Assembly: GCA_010093705.1 (NCBI GenBank)
Contig: MU006120.1
Coordinates: 69,514 to 133,513, forward strand
Direction: 5' to 3'
DNA: 64,000 bases
DNA from: Patellaria atrata CBS 101060
Lineage: Eukaryota; Ascomycota; Dothideomycetes; Patellariales; Patellariaceae
The position numbers were made by a program, and so were the translations under genes. Each line of letters starts with the position of its first letter. Position 1 is the stretch's first letter. Shown piece by piece: positions 10,058-22,241 of this stretch. Under the pieces are notes generated by a model that was given only the letters and a program-made list of their open reading frames with translations, ran no database searches and was not told the origin of the DNA.

Positions 10058-12514
10058 CTATGTTGTGACCGCTAGATCCCTAAGTGCACGCTCAAGAACA
10101 CCTTTCATACTACCGAACAGCACCATGCTTTCGTGTCGGTTTCGAGTTCCGGCCGGGAACACCACGTCCCGGAGCTCGTCCACACATGGAATTAACGAGC
10201 GGTAATATGTGCTAAACTCTCGGTGTAGTCCATCCGTGAAGTCAGATTTGTCGCTTACAATTCCCTTTTTCACCTCAGCCAATTCAATCATGTCCATATA
10301 ATTCCATTTCTCGAAAGCTTGCACAATTCGTGCGTGTTCTTTTCCTGGTCCGGTATAGTGTATACAAATCCAAAAGAGGACCCAAAAGAAGGATTCTAGA
10401 TCGTGTATAAACGTGTGCTCCTCGTTTCTAAGCACAGCAATTGCCATAAACGCCGACGTACCCGTTCTACCACGAGATCCTGAAGGTGCGGCTCTGTCTC
10501 TATCGATCGCAAGATCCAAATCAATGATGAATCCCTTGCCTGTTGAGCCATGAATCATCAGATTGTTAATGGATATATCTCGATGGATCAAGCTGGCCTC
10601 GTTATATAAAGACTCGTACCCTTCAATACAATCCTTTATAGCACTAAGAAGAGCTGTAGGAGTCTTCGCGTTGTAAATTTCCTGACCGTAATCCTGGAGA
10701 ATAACACGTCGATGAACTCTATTGTGGACGGTAGCAGTCTTTGACCACTTCCGTTTCCTACTGGCATCCGATTCGGCTATTGATGTAGAATCAAGCTTAA
10801 ACAGGTCAGAACGTGGAAACCAGTTGCAATTACATTCCATTGTATCAAGATTCTTTCGCACATTGCTGACCACGTCGTCATCGGTCGCTCCAACTTGTAC
10901 CGTTTCGTGATGGTAATATGTTGCAACATTCTTCACGTTTGCCATGGCTGCTTTTTCAAGCATTTCGCCTTCCTCAACCCGTTCACAATATTGCCATGAA
11001 TCTTTGATTACCAGAGGCGACGCCAACGAGTTATCATTGGGATAAGCCTCCCAACACGTTGTCGCCCGTCCAACAATACAAGCTGTTCGACGAATGCATT
11101 TGCCAAGACGTAAAGTTTCAGTTTGGCCTTTGCGCTTTATTTCAATGTACGTGTGCTCAGAGCTGTCGTCTTTATGCTTGATCGTGGGATCAAACCCCAT
11201 ATCTACTTCGCTCATTAACTGAAATCCGAGCATGACGGTAATAAATCGGCGATGCTCCTTGTTGATATCGAACTCAGTTGATCCAATAACCCCACTTCGA
11301 TCGAACTCCCACAATCGCATGATTGAACCGCAGAGAGTAAAGCCAAGAACAAATCGGCGAGACTGCTGCGCGATAAATATTTCCCTCACATATCGTGCTA
11401 GATCGACCCACGCCGCGGATCGCCTCGTGGGGATGTCCTCCTGGATGTTACTCTTCAATTCACCAGGGACATGAACCTTGAGCCAGCTATGGTCGACATG
11501 CTTCGGATCATTGCCTTGCACAAACGCGATGTCCACTTTTCTAATGGCTGTTGAGCCCTGCTGCCCTTTGTTCGGCCTAGCTACAAGCACACGTGCACGG
11601 GTACGAGAGCTTTCGGGAACAAAGGCCCAAAAGCGTTCATTGATACCCTCAAGGAAGCGTACAACACCTGATTGAATAGCGCTCGTAGGCCAACCTTCCC
11701 ATCCGTTCAGTTGTATCGTTTCCGACTCGGCTTGACACTTCTCAAGTACAGTGTCAACTAGGCTGTTGAAATTTTCAATATTTTGAAAGTATTTGACCTC
11801 GAATTCTGGTACGTCGGAAATTATGGACTCAATTTCGCCTCGTATGACATCATCCATGTACCTCCTGTTTTCTGAGGAATTTACGGAACTTCCAGTATTG
11901 CGTGTAGATGGAGTTTGAGTGGATATAGTCGACTGTTTAATGGGTGTGACTGGTGTGACCTGTGTGATTGGGTGCTTCGATTCTACAACATCATAAACCC
12001 TTAGCCAAATAACATGATCCGGTTCTTTGTTGAGGACGGTCACTAGTAATCTCAATATAGGGTCGAGGGGGGAAATGATGGAGTCCAACGACAATATATA
12101 AAGAAGATCTTGCTTTAATCGCTGCCGCCCCTTGCCCCTGCTGGCGCTGGACAGATATGAGCATGCACCGAGCCGAGCAAGGGTGAACATGAGTTCTTCA
12201 GATAATGCTGTTAGGTCTACTCAATGGTCAGTAAGATGAGACGTTGTGTATCGGAGGGTATATATGGAACAGCCTGTGAAATTCCACTTACGTAGTGCGT
12301 CTATAGTCCTCAAGTCTACATCGCTGATTGGGAGTGTAAAGTGGCTGTAGTCTTGGGAAAATTTGGCGCAAAAGTTATCCAAGCCATGCTCTATAGCAAA
12401 ATCCCTTAGGATGGCATTCATCGCCGGATCGATCTGAGGTGCCATGCTGTCTTGAGAGTGCGTAGAACTCAAACTCCTGGGAAAAGGACTCCCAGAAGAA
12501 GAGGGACTGGCCAT
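10058..12514 (-). CDS. FunK1-type fungal protein kinase
   Basis: Kinase-like protein of the fungus-specific FunK1 family, whose substrates are generally unknown. Exons 12514-12292 and 12216-10058 (GTAAGT donor, 75-nt intron) give 793 aa. The N-terminal 300 residues show no named domain. From about residue 300 the family pattern appears: the ...RFVLGFTLCGSIMRLWEFDRSG type block, then the catalytic loop LIHRDISINNLMI (HRD near residue 618), the metal-binding segment FIIDLDLAI (DLD replacing DFG, usual in this family), GRTGTSAFMA, and HDLESFFWVLFWICIHY. These residues suggest catalytic competence. FunK1 genes are expanded and patchily distributed in ascomycetes and basidiomycetes, so this is probably accessory rather than core. 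Confidence 0.9.
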
Positions 12515-13089
12515 CCTGAAGTCTTATATACTCGTCGTTGAAATTCTTGACCCCCCCCTCCGGTGTTGTGACCAGGGAACAGTAAGTTCAGTAACCCCCT
12601 TCACAGTGTGGCGTACAGAAAACGGTAAAACAGCCAGTCAGGTAATAAAGTCAGGTCACACAGGGCGGTCCATGGGGACGAAGGCGTAATGGTCTCCTTG
12701 AGCCTTGTTCCCATGCGTGATGAGATGTTGCTACTGTACAGTTTAATGTTTTGTATTTAGAACAATGCGCGGACGTTAGAATAAGCTTGACGTTGAAGAT
12801 TTGCTGATGTGCAAGGTGATGTTGATGATGCATGTGGAATGTTGGACCGCGACTTAAAAGTACAAGGGGACGTCGCGCCTTGACGTGTGCACGTGACGGC
12901 AGTCCTTATTACTTAGTCATGGAGGAGGACCATAAGGTGCTAATCATAAAAAGAATTCCGACAATAGTGTCCCCTTCAGCAGAATTATTAAATAGTTAAG
13001 TTCAGATTGCACGAGAAATACAAGACTAGGTTTGTCTGTAGTTCTGCAGGATTTTTGAGCACTAGAATCTTCGTTCTCCCTCCACTCAA
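12515..13089. promoter_or_regulatory. Divergent spacer, FunK1 / zinc-finger regulator
   Basis: 575 bases between two diverging starts. It contains a short C-run, a TACTGTACAGT motif near 12732, and a GACGTGTGCACGTGAC stretch around 12881-12896 with nested CACGTG-like palindromic character. No gene seen. Confidence 0.45.
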
Positions 13090-14851
13090 ATGGATGCTGG
13101 TGGACAACTGAACCCATATATATGTGAGCAATGTAATAAGCCTTATAGAAGAGGTGCGTATGCAATCGGTTAATCTGTTACTTTTTTGTCCTAGTCATAA
13201 TTTATGGCCTTTACACCAACTCCCAAGGCCGTCCTCATATGATTAACGTTATTAACAGACGACCTGTTAGCACGTCATCGAAGACGATGTCAGCCAAAAA
13301 AAGTTTTCTCAAAGCGCAAAGCATGTACAGAATGTGTTCGATCAAAACAGAAATGCTGCTACACTCAGCCAACTTGTCCACGCTGCGCGAAGCGCGGATT
13401 TCGTTGCGAATATGTCACACCTAACGCTGCTATTGGTGAAAACAACACCGTCGATGTAAACCCTGATAGTGAGATGACTGAGGATACTTCCATGCCGCAT
13501 GCAAACACGAGCATAGCTCCAGCCATACTACCTCAAAATGTGACTTCTGCTCATGCTATGTGGGACTATCGATTAGATACACCTCCTCATTCCTGGTCGA
13601 CTGATCTCCTAACGTTCGCCCCGCAAAACGACAGCATCGAAACGATAATTGCAGAAACAACCGCAGAAAATACTATCCCATTGAATACTAACTCCTCTTT
13701 GTATGAAGGCGAAACTCTACCTGTTGACAGTACAACTTGGTCCGGTATATCTTTACCAAGTATTCCTTCTGTCACTCTAGCGGACTCGAACATTGATTCA
13801 ATGCTGAATGATGTTCCGGAACAAGGAATATCTCTAGCTAAGCTAGTTCACGTACTTCAAGAATACCCCAAACTCTTTCTCCGCGACGGATACAGATCTC
13901 CTATTATTCACCGCGAGCTCTATCACCATGGCTCAACTCGCGACATTACCGAAATGCAAAGATCATCAATAGCAATCTCTTGCGCGGTCGGGTTTGATCT
14001 TAAGGAAAGCTGTACCTTTACGCAGCGGGTTATAAACTCAGAAAGAACTCGCTTGGTCGAAACTTTTGTAAGCATCTCAGATCCGAAAACTACTAAACAA
14101 CTGATGACACTTTCCCAAGCATGCATTGAGTTGTGTCGATGAGATGGACGCCTTACATGCCATGCTATTGTATGAAATAACGGAGCTCCGTGAGTGTCTC
14201 AATGATGGTGAAAGATGGAGATCCGGGTCCCGTCCGAAGGGTCTCCACAGACTGTTGCTGCTAAAAGTGTGTAAATTATCTCTTCTTCGTCAGATTATGT
14301 CAAAGGTCTATTATCCCTTGTATACTTTTCGCTTTCAGAGTTCCTCGTGTCACCGCGAACTTACTTTAGTACAGATGACCAAACGGTTCTGCGAATCACA
14401 TCCAGAAGCATACAATGACTCAACACAAATATCTTACCGAGAAGACATTTCCTTTGGTTCGGCTTCAAAAGCGTGGAACACTTGGTATGTCGCTGAAGCT
14501 GCTCGACGGCTTATTTTCCTAGTCAATATAACGAACTTCCTTGCCGGTATCGATCCGGGCAGTGGGAGACAGTCACCCTATTATGAGCCTCTTAGTGATG
14601 ATTTGATCCTTAATATGTCACTTCCGAGCAGCACAGCATTATGGGAAGCTCGCTGTGAAGCAGACTGGCTCGATTCACTACGGCAGTTAGAGATGGGTAT
14701 GCAATCAGGCGGGAAAGATACCATCAGGAGATTACTGGATACACACACAAAAGATGATATTCGGATGATATATAGCAACGACTATGGTCTTGGAAACTCT
14801 AATGATTTCAGGGGCTTCGTTATTCTCGCTGCTCTTGAGCAATTTAGCTAG
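13090..14851 (+). CDS. C2H2-type plus Zn2Cys6 fungal transcription factor
   Basis: DNA-binding regulator with two adjacent zinc modules. Exons 13090-13153, 13259-14067 and 14120-14851 join in frame to 534 aa. The first intron splits the first finger. After splicing, Cys12-x2-Cys15-x12-His28-x3-Cys32 forms a C2HC variant of a C2H2 finger, and Cys44-x2-Cys47-x6-Cys54-x6-Cys61-x2-Cys64-x6-Cys71 is a perfect Zn2Cys6 cluster flanked by basic residues. The second intron (GTAAGC, 52 nt) removes an apparent frameshift. The middle region has the fungal-specific regulator pattern (DALHAMLLYEITEL, then EAARRLIFLVNITNFLAG). The C-terminus may include another unseen exon. Targets cannot be read from the sequence. 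Confidence 0.9.
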
Positions 14852-15299
14852 GCACAATTCTCTATCGAACGTTTGAAAGGTCAAAACATCCGTGGTGGTT
14901 CGGATAAATAGATGAGCTAGATTGTAGATGAGAGTTAACTACCGTATGAGTACTGTATTGTGCCGTTATATATAAAGATAGAATGAAGTTTGATTTAAGG
15001 TTGGTCTGGCGCTTGCTCCCGTCTGAGCCCCTGCACTTGGCTTTTCATTGGCTGTTTCGACATTAGAAGTAGGTCACGTGCACCACTTAGATGAAACAAC
15101 ATCGAACTTCTTCTTTAATATCACAAGCGACACGCTCCCCCAAGTCCAAGAACTTCACAGCACCCCCTTACCGCTTGTGCGACGAAACCACTCCCTTTCT
15201 CTGTGTGTGTCCTTTGAGGCGCAGTCCATTCCTTTTGAAACTTCAGTCGCTCTTTGATCTTTCAATTTTCTCTTTGACAATTACTTTCTTTACGCAAAT
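14852..15299. promoter_or_regulatory. Spacer upstream of the Crh-like gene
   Basis: About 450 bases, becoming CT-rich (TTCTCTTTGACAATTACTTTC) just before the start at 15300, as in many highly expressed filamentous-fungal promoters. It has a GTCACGTGC motif near 15073. Confidence 0.45.
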
Positions 15300-16482
15300 A
15301 TGCGTCCCTTTTCCCTGACGACGGCCCTTTTGGCTGGTCTTTCTCTCCTTGTATCCAATGCTGCTGCGCAGACATGGACAGACTGTAACCCTCTCGAGCG
15401 GACTGATTGCCCCAATATGCCCGCCTTAAGTACGAACATGACGTTCAACCTGACCGAGGGTAAACTGTTTTCTCGAGACCTATGGAACACGACCAATGGC
15501 AAAATCAGAGACAGCGACGAAGGTGCTCTCTTCAAGATCGGTGGCCGCGGCGATTCCCCTACCATTCAATCCAAATTCTACATATTCTTCGGAACAGTTC
15601 AGGTCGTCATGCGTGCGGCGCGGGGACGAGGGGTCATTTCAAGTATTGTGCTTCAAAGTGAGGACCTTGATGAGATTGATTGGGAATTCAAGGGCGGCGA
15701 TGAGGAACACGTCCACACCAACTACTTTGGCAAAGGTGACTCGGAGAACTTCGACCGTGGCGAACATCACGAGGTCGAATCGCCGATGGATAGCTTCCAC
15801 AACTATACGGTAAACTGGAACCAGGACGTGCTGGAATGGTGGATTAATAATAAGAAAGTCCGTACTCTGAAGTATAGTGAAGCGAGCAATGGAACGAGAT
15901 ATCCCCAAACCCCTGTGACTGTTCGATTGGGTATCTGGGTTGGTGGTGATCCCGAAGTTGGTAACACAAATGGGACGGTTGAATGGGCTGGCGGTCTCAC
16001 GGACTATAACGAAGCTCCGTTCACTATGACGGTAGCTAGCGTATATGCGAGGGATGCTCATCAAGCCAAGGAATATCGTTGGGGCGACAAAACTGGTTCT
16101 TGGGAGAGCATTGAGTTGATCCAGTACGTCCTTGGGATCCCCCGATCTCTGAGTATAGCTAACCATATCCTTCACTTACAGGGGCAAGTCGATTGTCGTA
16201 GATTACCAAGAAACACCACACGGTGTTAAGAATCGCTGGAACGCTCTACCACAAGCTGCCCAGATCGGCATTATATGCGGAACTAGTGGAGGTGCTCTCA
16301 CCATCTTGGCTTTCATCGCATTCTGCTGCATCAAGCAACGCCGTGCCGGTCGTCGAGAGTATGCTGCTGCAATGGCTATTCAGCAGCGCGAAGCACTTGA
16401 GGATGCAGAGCATAAGAGACGTATGGCTGCCGATGAGGGTTATAGTTGGGCAAAGCAGAATGAAAGCTATAGAAGGATCTGA
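15300..16482 (+). CDS. Crh-like GH16 cell-wall transglycosylase, membrane anchored
   Basis: Secreted enzyme expected to link chitin to beta-1,6 or beta-1,3-glucan in the cell wall (Crh1/Utr2 family). Exons 15300-16123 and 16182-16482 give 374 aa. Residues 1-23 are a signal peptide (LLAGLSLLVSNAAAQ). The GH16 core carries E125-I-D-W-E129, the catalytic ExDxE motif, within LDEIDWEF. Other family blocks are FKIGGRGDSPTIQSKFYIFFG, YTVNWNQDVLEWWINN, and GTVEWAGG. The second exon encodes a hydrophobic span (IGIICGTSGGALTILAFIAF) followed by CCIKQRR and a charged cytosolic tail, so the anchor looks like a single transmembrane helix rather than a GPI signal. Several N-glycosylation sequons are present. 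Confidence 0.93.
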
Positions 16483-17385
16483 GTGCTCCGGGCCTCAGGA
16501 TACGGTTCAATGCTGTGTTGTGGTCACCATAGGAGAGAGAAGAGAATGAGTCAATTTCTCTACAGTATGATTGCGGATACCCAATTTTCATGTATACTGA
16601 TGCAAGGAGCGGTATGGTAGAGCGGAGCCATCTATCAAGCAGGTCTTAAATAGTATCGGTCGCCCTTTCTACATAGCTCCATTGGTTCGAATTCAAAGGA
16701 GTCTACCTTGCTTTAAGGGTCTCTAATCGCGTGCTTCCTTTGCCTGTGATTCGAGTCCTCCTATCGTTCATTTCACCTCATATCTGCAACCCTCCCATAG
16801 GTGTCCCTCTCAGCCTGGTACTAGTATGGCTCAGCCTACATCATAGCTGTGCAATATATTTGGTCGCAGTAGTGTAAAAAAAAACCTTGAACTCTGATCT
16901 ATGTCCTTAAGAGTACTCTACATGGCCGGAGTCCTTCTGAGAAACCTAATACTCCTACGTGAACCATTCTGCTCCGGTGCCAAGAACCACTTTACTCCGA
17001 CATTTCGGATCACAGTAGTAGACGATGACATATCTTTTGTCGAATAACACTCATCATGGCAGACTTATCGAAGAAGATCTTGATAGAACTACTAGCAACT
17101 TCTTCAATATGTCGGAGTGTTGTGGCTTTCCGAAACAAGGCCTCTCTCTGCTACGTTCCCATTCTTAGTGATATTTGTCAAACCTCACGATGATTAAAAA
17201 TACCGTCAATCAGTGTTTCCTATTTGATTAGTAAAATCCTTTGTAGCTGTCGTGGATGCTTTGAAGGTGAGTGATGGCAACATGCAGTCCATTCGGGTAT
17301 AAAAGACGGCTGTCTGCCATTATAGGCCCAAACATTCAATTCGTTTTCTTCTATCCCAAAGCTACAGATATTTTCGTCTCAAAAT
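16483..17385. other. Intergenic spacer upstream of the 479-aa protein
   Basis: About 900 bases with no gene. A TATA box is listed separately. Confidence 0.5.
17299..17305 (+). promoter_or_regulatory. Probable TATA box
   Basis: TATAAAA lies 87 bases before the ATG at 17386, in a good position for a core promoter of the following gene. Confidence 0.55.
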
Positions 17386-18825
17386 ATGTCACCATCTACT
17401 ATCTCTCAACCTTTTCGAGTTGCTAGTCTGGACAATCTCGTCATCGGTCAATCAATCAAGCCCCTGGCAAATGGCAGTAATGGTCCTACCATGACCTCAT
17501 CCTCAGATTGGTCTCTTCCTGCTGGTTTGTATACCGTTCGACAAGTCGTTGAAGGTCTCGCACCCCTTCTCGAGGCTGTTGTACATCAACTCGGTCCTGA
17601 TCCACCGGAGGATCCCCCAGCACGGGATATGTTACTAGATAGCTTGGCTTCTAATCTGAATATCGGAACCCGAGAATCGGCTCTAAGTATCTCAACGTCG
17701 GATCTTGGGCGGAAGGAAGTGGCCGATCAAGCCGTCAAAATCGGCAAGAAGCTCGTAGAATATGCCTCAGAGACTCGAGAAGTTCAATACGTCAATGATT
17801 ACGCGATTCGTAGTCCATGCGAGGGTCACCTTCTGAAGCCGGATGTTGCAAGATTGATGTTTGGTCCAAGAAGCTTAGCACATCTTATGCAGGTTTATAA
17901 CGAATATCTCCATCAGATGGTTCTCCTACGCGATGCTCTCATACCTTTTGAGAATTTCGAAGATGTAATGATTCCAATCCCCGGAAAGAACAGTCGTGAG
18001 CTCGGGCTCAGGTTTACTGAGCAGACCCGGACCTCGTTCCTTGCAGAGTTGATGACAAAACAGCTTACTCAATATGGTCTGTTCAGAGCTGCTACTTCTC
18101 TCGTCGCTCCAGAGCTTGGTACTTCTAGAGGAATCGCTTTTCAGTATCCACAAGGTCTGGTTCTACCATCATTCATAGCCGGTGGAAATGCCTGTCGCCT
18201 TTTCCGATATCTTCCGGCAACTCTTGTTGATAATAAAGACTTAGTAGCATTCATCAGCGAAATTTCGGATTATTATTCCGCTCCAAGATCCGAGATTGCA
18301 ATATCTTCCGAGAAGTTGGAGCACATACCGGATGCACAGAATTCTTGGAGCGCTTCACCAAACGAAGCTATCGTACGTAGTAGGGTTTATTCAGAACATG
18401 GCTCGACAGCCAACGACGCCTCTAGATTCTTTCTCAAGCTACATATGGAGTTTGCAGATGGTCGAGAGATGACGGTTGACTTAGGCCAGATTGGCCGTGG
18501 TTGGCGTTACGCCTATAGACCTTCTCAATACCCTTCGGAACGAGCGAAATCGACGATCGGAAGGCCAATTCATCTTTACTCTGCGGTTGATGTTCTGACA
18601 TGCTCAGGCTCAGGGTTATTGGTATCGAAAGAAGGTGGAATTCATCTGATTCCCGTGGCTAGCAGTCTTACTTCTTTAGCTCTTCTTGGTCGAATATACC
18701 CAGAGAATGTTGTAATCCTGGAGCCTCATGAGATGCTAACAGATGCAGAGAGCACGGGTAAAGGTTTGCCTGGAGCATCAAAATTCGTTATCCAGCATAA
18801 GGAGGCTAAGGGGATAGCTTGTTAG
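17386..18825 (+). CDS. Conserved-looking hypothetical protein, 479 aa
   Basis: Single-exon gene starting MSPSTISQPFRVASLDNLVIG. I do not recognise the family. There is no signal peptide and no clear transmembrane segment. The central part has long mixed helices (VYNEYLHQMVLLRDALIPFENF, then FTEQTRTSFLAELMTKQLTQYG), and the C-terminal third is beta-rich, with FFLKLHMEFADGREMTVDLGQIGRG resembling a small globular fold. The length, lack of interruption, codon use and a TATA box upstream argue for a real gene. It might act with the neighbouring wall enzyme, but nothing beyond proximity supports that. Confidence 0.8.
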   Translation: MSPSTISQPFRVASLDNLVIGQSIKPLANGSNGPTMTSSSDWSLPAGLYTVRQVVEGLAPLLEAVVHQLGPDPPEDPPARDMLLDSLASNLNIGTRESALSISTSDLGRKEVADQAVKIGKKLVEYASETREVQYVNDYAIRSPCEGHLLKPDVARLMFGPRSLAHLMQVYNEYLHQMVLLRDALIPFENFEDVMIPIPGKNSRELGLRFTEQTRTSFLAELMTKQLTQYGLFRAATSLVAPELGTSRGIAFQYPQGLVLPSFIAGGNACRLFRYLPATLVDNKDLVAFISEISDYYSAPRSEIAISSEKLEHIPDAQNSWSASPNEAIVRSRVYSEHGSTANDASRFFLKLHMEFADGREMTVDLGQIGRGWRYAYRPSQYPSERAKSTIGRPIHLYSAVDVLTCSGSGLLVSKEGGIHLIPVASSLTSLALLGRIYPENVVILEPHEMLTDAESTGKGLPGASKFVIQHKEAKGIAC

Positions 18826-19747
18826 TTAATCGGTAGGGGGAAAATCGATGTACATTAGAAACCAATGCTTTGTACTGCTACCGTATGAATTTTTATCTTT
18901 GCCATAGATCGCGGATTTCTCCAGTGGTGCCTATTTGACTTATTTAGATCATATGTTCCCTGATTGACACCTGTACGGTCCAGGTACTGTTACAGGTTAA
19001 CTTGATTACACGTGCAGCAGAGCCGGAAGAGCCTTCCGAGGCAGCCGCACAGTATACCGGGAAATATCTCGATTGAGATCCGTACCTTTCATACTTTTCT
19101 ACGGGTCAATTCATCCTGTACTATGAACCCTAAAGGCCCTTTTACAGCAATCGCACAGTAGCCCACGATCCCCACGTCAAAGGGAACGCATCTTCAAAAG
19201 TCTGCACCCCTACACTAACTATGTATTTCTCAAACGCGGAAGAGGACATTTCAGGTCATGAGATTGGCTCCCCCTGTTCCGCTCCTCTTGTTAAACTACA
19301 CCATCTTCCACCCTGCAAAGCTTTAGAACCATGTCTATACGGTAAGTAAAGACTTTATAGAGTGATATTCTCAGGATCTAGTCAGCGCTATACGGATATA
19401 CCGGAGTACGAGTATCTGCACGAACCCGGTGGCCCGGAACCAAAAAAGATATCTTTGCTATCTTCGGCGATACTTGAGAATAGGGGGTTTCCCTTATTTT
19501 AAGAAAGGCGCATCGATAGGTGTTTATTAGTGTCTCAAAACAGGGCGGACGGCCTTTAGGTCTAGAGCATTCATAGCCTTGTTCCCGGGGAACTATATGC
19601 GGCGTACGAAAGACTCGCAAAGCGTTCAATGTAGAGGTTTAAGGGGCCATTCACGTTCAGTTCGTCATAGTCTACGGTCCAATGTCTCGACACGCTCAAT
19701 AGACAGCATTCGCACTTCCTTATTTCGACACGATCGCTAAAAGAAAC
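18826..19747. other. Gene-poor spacer before the assembly gap
   Basis: Non-coding by inspection. The small ORFs near 19378-19912 run into the gap and have no recognisable sequence. Confidence 0.5.
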
Positions 19748-19907
19748 NNNNNNNNNNNNNNNNNNNNNNNNNNNNNNNNNNNNNNNNNNNNNNNNNNNNN
19801 NNNNNNNNNNNNNNNNNNNNNNNNNNNNNNNNNNNNNNNNNNNNNNNNNNNNNNNNNNNNNNNNNNNNNNNNNNNNNNNNNNNNNNNNNNNNNNNNNNNN
19901 NNNNNNN
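19748..19907. other. Assembly gap (160 N)
   Basis: A run of 160 undetermined bases. The right edge begins CTCACTATAG, identical to part of the phage T7 promoter used in cloning vectors, which could be chance. Confidence 0.98.
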
Positions 19908-20970
19908 CTCACTATAGTACCTAACTAACCTCCGACTTACTCCCTCCTCTTTCATGGCCTGTGAATCTTGGGACCTCGTTGAGGCTTTACAAAAGTGTGA
20001 CTTTGAAAGAATCATTCCTGTGAGATTCAGCTCTGATCTGGGTAAAGGTAGTCTGAGATGGAGGACGACGGGGCCCGGGTCCCGAGAAGCTGAGGTGTAT
20101 AGGATGAAGGAAAGGGCAGAAAGTGGACGGATAAGATATGGAGGGAAATTCTGGAGATTCTGTGTATTTCAGAGAGGCGGTACTGCCGGGTCAGGACAAA
20201 AGAATCAGACCTGGATCATCTTGGACCATAGAACGAAGGCCAGTCTCAATGGCAGATGTTGAAGGAAATGGAGTGGAGTCCATCCTTGGATCGTTTTGTG
20301 GAGATATACTCACCGATCGCGCTCTATCATGTTGCAATCTCGTGATGAACTTGTAGGATAAAACGGGTAAAGATTGGATGTGATGGAAGGCAAGCCCCGA
20401 TAATGAGAGACGATGAAAAATCCTTCTCCTGAACAGCTATTACAGAGTCATGTAGCTAATGATGAATATACCTACGAGGTGAGCTCAGCACCTTGTTTAG
20501 TATAAACAACGTGACTTGCACGTTACAGAAACGTTGCGTGGTTTTCGGATATCGGATAGGAGGAAGGGCATTCGGTCCGAGAAGACTCCACACGAGGACC
20601 GAATCATGTGCCGAAATCCATTTATTTATCCTCCTTGCACATTTTTAAAGAGGCTCACTATTAAATCGCTCAAGTTGATGAAAGTATGGATCATGATGAT
20701 GAAGCTTGCGCTACATAAAATTTGTTAAGGCGTAGCTGGTGGCTCGGTCTATCAATCTTATGCACCCACCCCCCTGCGCCTAGCAGTATATGGTATCATA
20801 AGTTCAAAAAGGGTGTAGTAATCTAAAGCAATGTAACGCCAATATTTTTTTTTCTGGTTCATGTCATGAGGTCCCCTTTCAATGCTCATAGTTTCCGTCC
20901 AATGCTGAAATTAGACAACGTACATGACCAATAATGCTTCTTTCTGATCAGACTAAATTGCAGCATTGAA
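19908..20970. other. Gene-poor spacer after the gap
   Basis: No convincing coding sequence. Short ORFs at 19954-20356 lack any family signal. A TTTTTTTTTCTGG tract lies near 20845. Confidence 0.45.
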
Positions 20971-22087
20971 TCAAGAAAACTTGAATCTACTCGAGCTAAG
21001 CTCAGCGCCGTTTGGAGGAGCTTGCATGGCGCTGAAGTGAAATAGTTGCTTCAAACTACCCTGGCTCGGCGATGCATTTGCTATCGTCGCCTTTTTCTCA
21101 TACAGCATCTCGTCGTTTCCCATCCCAGTGGACGTCTTCGCGGTTGCTAGAGATTTAAGGTTGACTGAACTGTTGTGAGTTGAAGGCAGCTGAGTTGTGG
21201 ACATCGATGTGAACGGTACTACCAAGTCTACCGATCGGTGACCATACGATGAACCTTGCTTCCGAGGAGGTAAAGGTCTAGAGTATGGAGTTGCCGGAGT
21301 ATAGGGTAATGAGATGCTCGCTGTAGATGCTGGAGTGTGAGAAAGCGGTGGTGTTGATGTGGTGGCCCGTTGGAGCTTCGGCCGACTCGACCGCATCGAT
21401 GCTTCCGTTAATCCCTGGGAGTATTGAAATTGACGTAAATATCTTGCAGCTTCCGAATCTCTTCTGGATGCACTATCATCTCCTGGGTAGACATTCTCAT
21501 CCTCGGATGATTCCGAGAAAGCCATGGAAGTTCGGAAAGGGTGAGCAGATGTCGGGGATCGTTGAGGTATTATGTCCCGTTTAGGGAGATCTTCGAATGT
21601 GAATGTGGAGTAGTTTGAGTATGGAGTGGCTGGAGGAGAATAGTCGGAGTTTAACGAGGTAAGTGAGACTTTGGTATTGTCCTTGCGACGGCAACTGGTT
21701 TAGTATGTTTTAGCAGATGGACTTTGAGAGTGGTCTGGAACTTGGATTGAAAAGTACCTCTCTGAACAATAAAGAACGGAGTTATTGGGTACTATGATCT
21801 GGTGGTCACAGAATGCGCTTGTCTGATTGTCAGTGCTGATTCATGCATGAGGATGGCTTTGTTGAGGGGATAAGCCAAGATTGAGTAAGGATTTGATCAT
21901 ACCAGTACTGGAGGAAGCTCACTGCCATTGAGTCTTCGTCCTCTTCTTCTTGCTGAACAGGTTTCCCCTTGGGAGTGGTAGGAAGAAGGCCCTTCTTCGT
22001 CAGAGGGGCTGGCTTTGAAGGACGAGCATTGGAATTGTTTGGCTTTTTAGAGTGTACAGATGGTCTTGAATAGTACGTACTTGCCAT
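20971..22087 (-). CDS. Ecl1-type lifespan regulatory zinc protein
   Basis: Small zinc-binding protein of the Ecl1/2/3 family, which in fission yeast extends chronological lifespan and responds to nutrient and zinc or sulfur limitation. Three exons, 22087-21903, 21835-21758 and 21694-20971, give 328 aa. The core is built across all three: MAVSFLQYC, then AFCDHQIIVPNNSVLYCSE, then SCRRKD. This supplies the Cys-rich cluster of the family (three cysteines in a CxxH/CSxSC arrangement). The remaining 230 residues are Ser/Pro-rich and probably disordered, with DYSPPATPYSNYSTFTFEDLP and SSEDENVYPGDD. Filamentous-fungal homologues share this long tail. The unspliced reading stops early, so the introns are required. 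Confidence 0.85.
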
Positions 22088-22223
22088 TGGAGGTTCGTCA
22101 GAAAGACGGTGAGTTATTTTCAGGTTGTATGTAGTAGATAGAGATTGTGGACAGGACAGGTCTCTTTCGTGTGTGCGGCCGTATCGGGATGCAAATCATC
22201 CACGGCAAAGGAAAAATGCTGTG

Positions 22224-22241
22224 TACAGTACAGTACTGTAC
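22224..22241. repeat. TACAGTAC-type palindromic repeat
   Basis: TACAGTACAGTACTGTAC, an overlapping palindromic cluster of a motif that recurs in spacers throughout the window. Confidence 0.6.
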
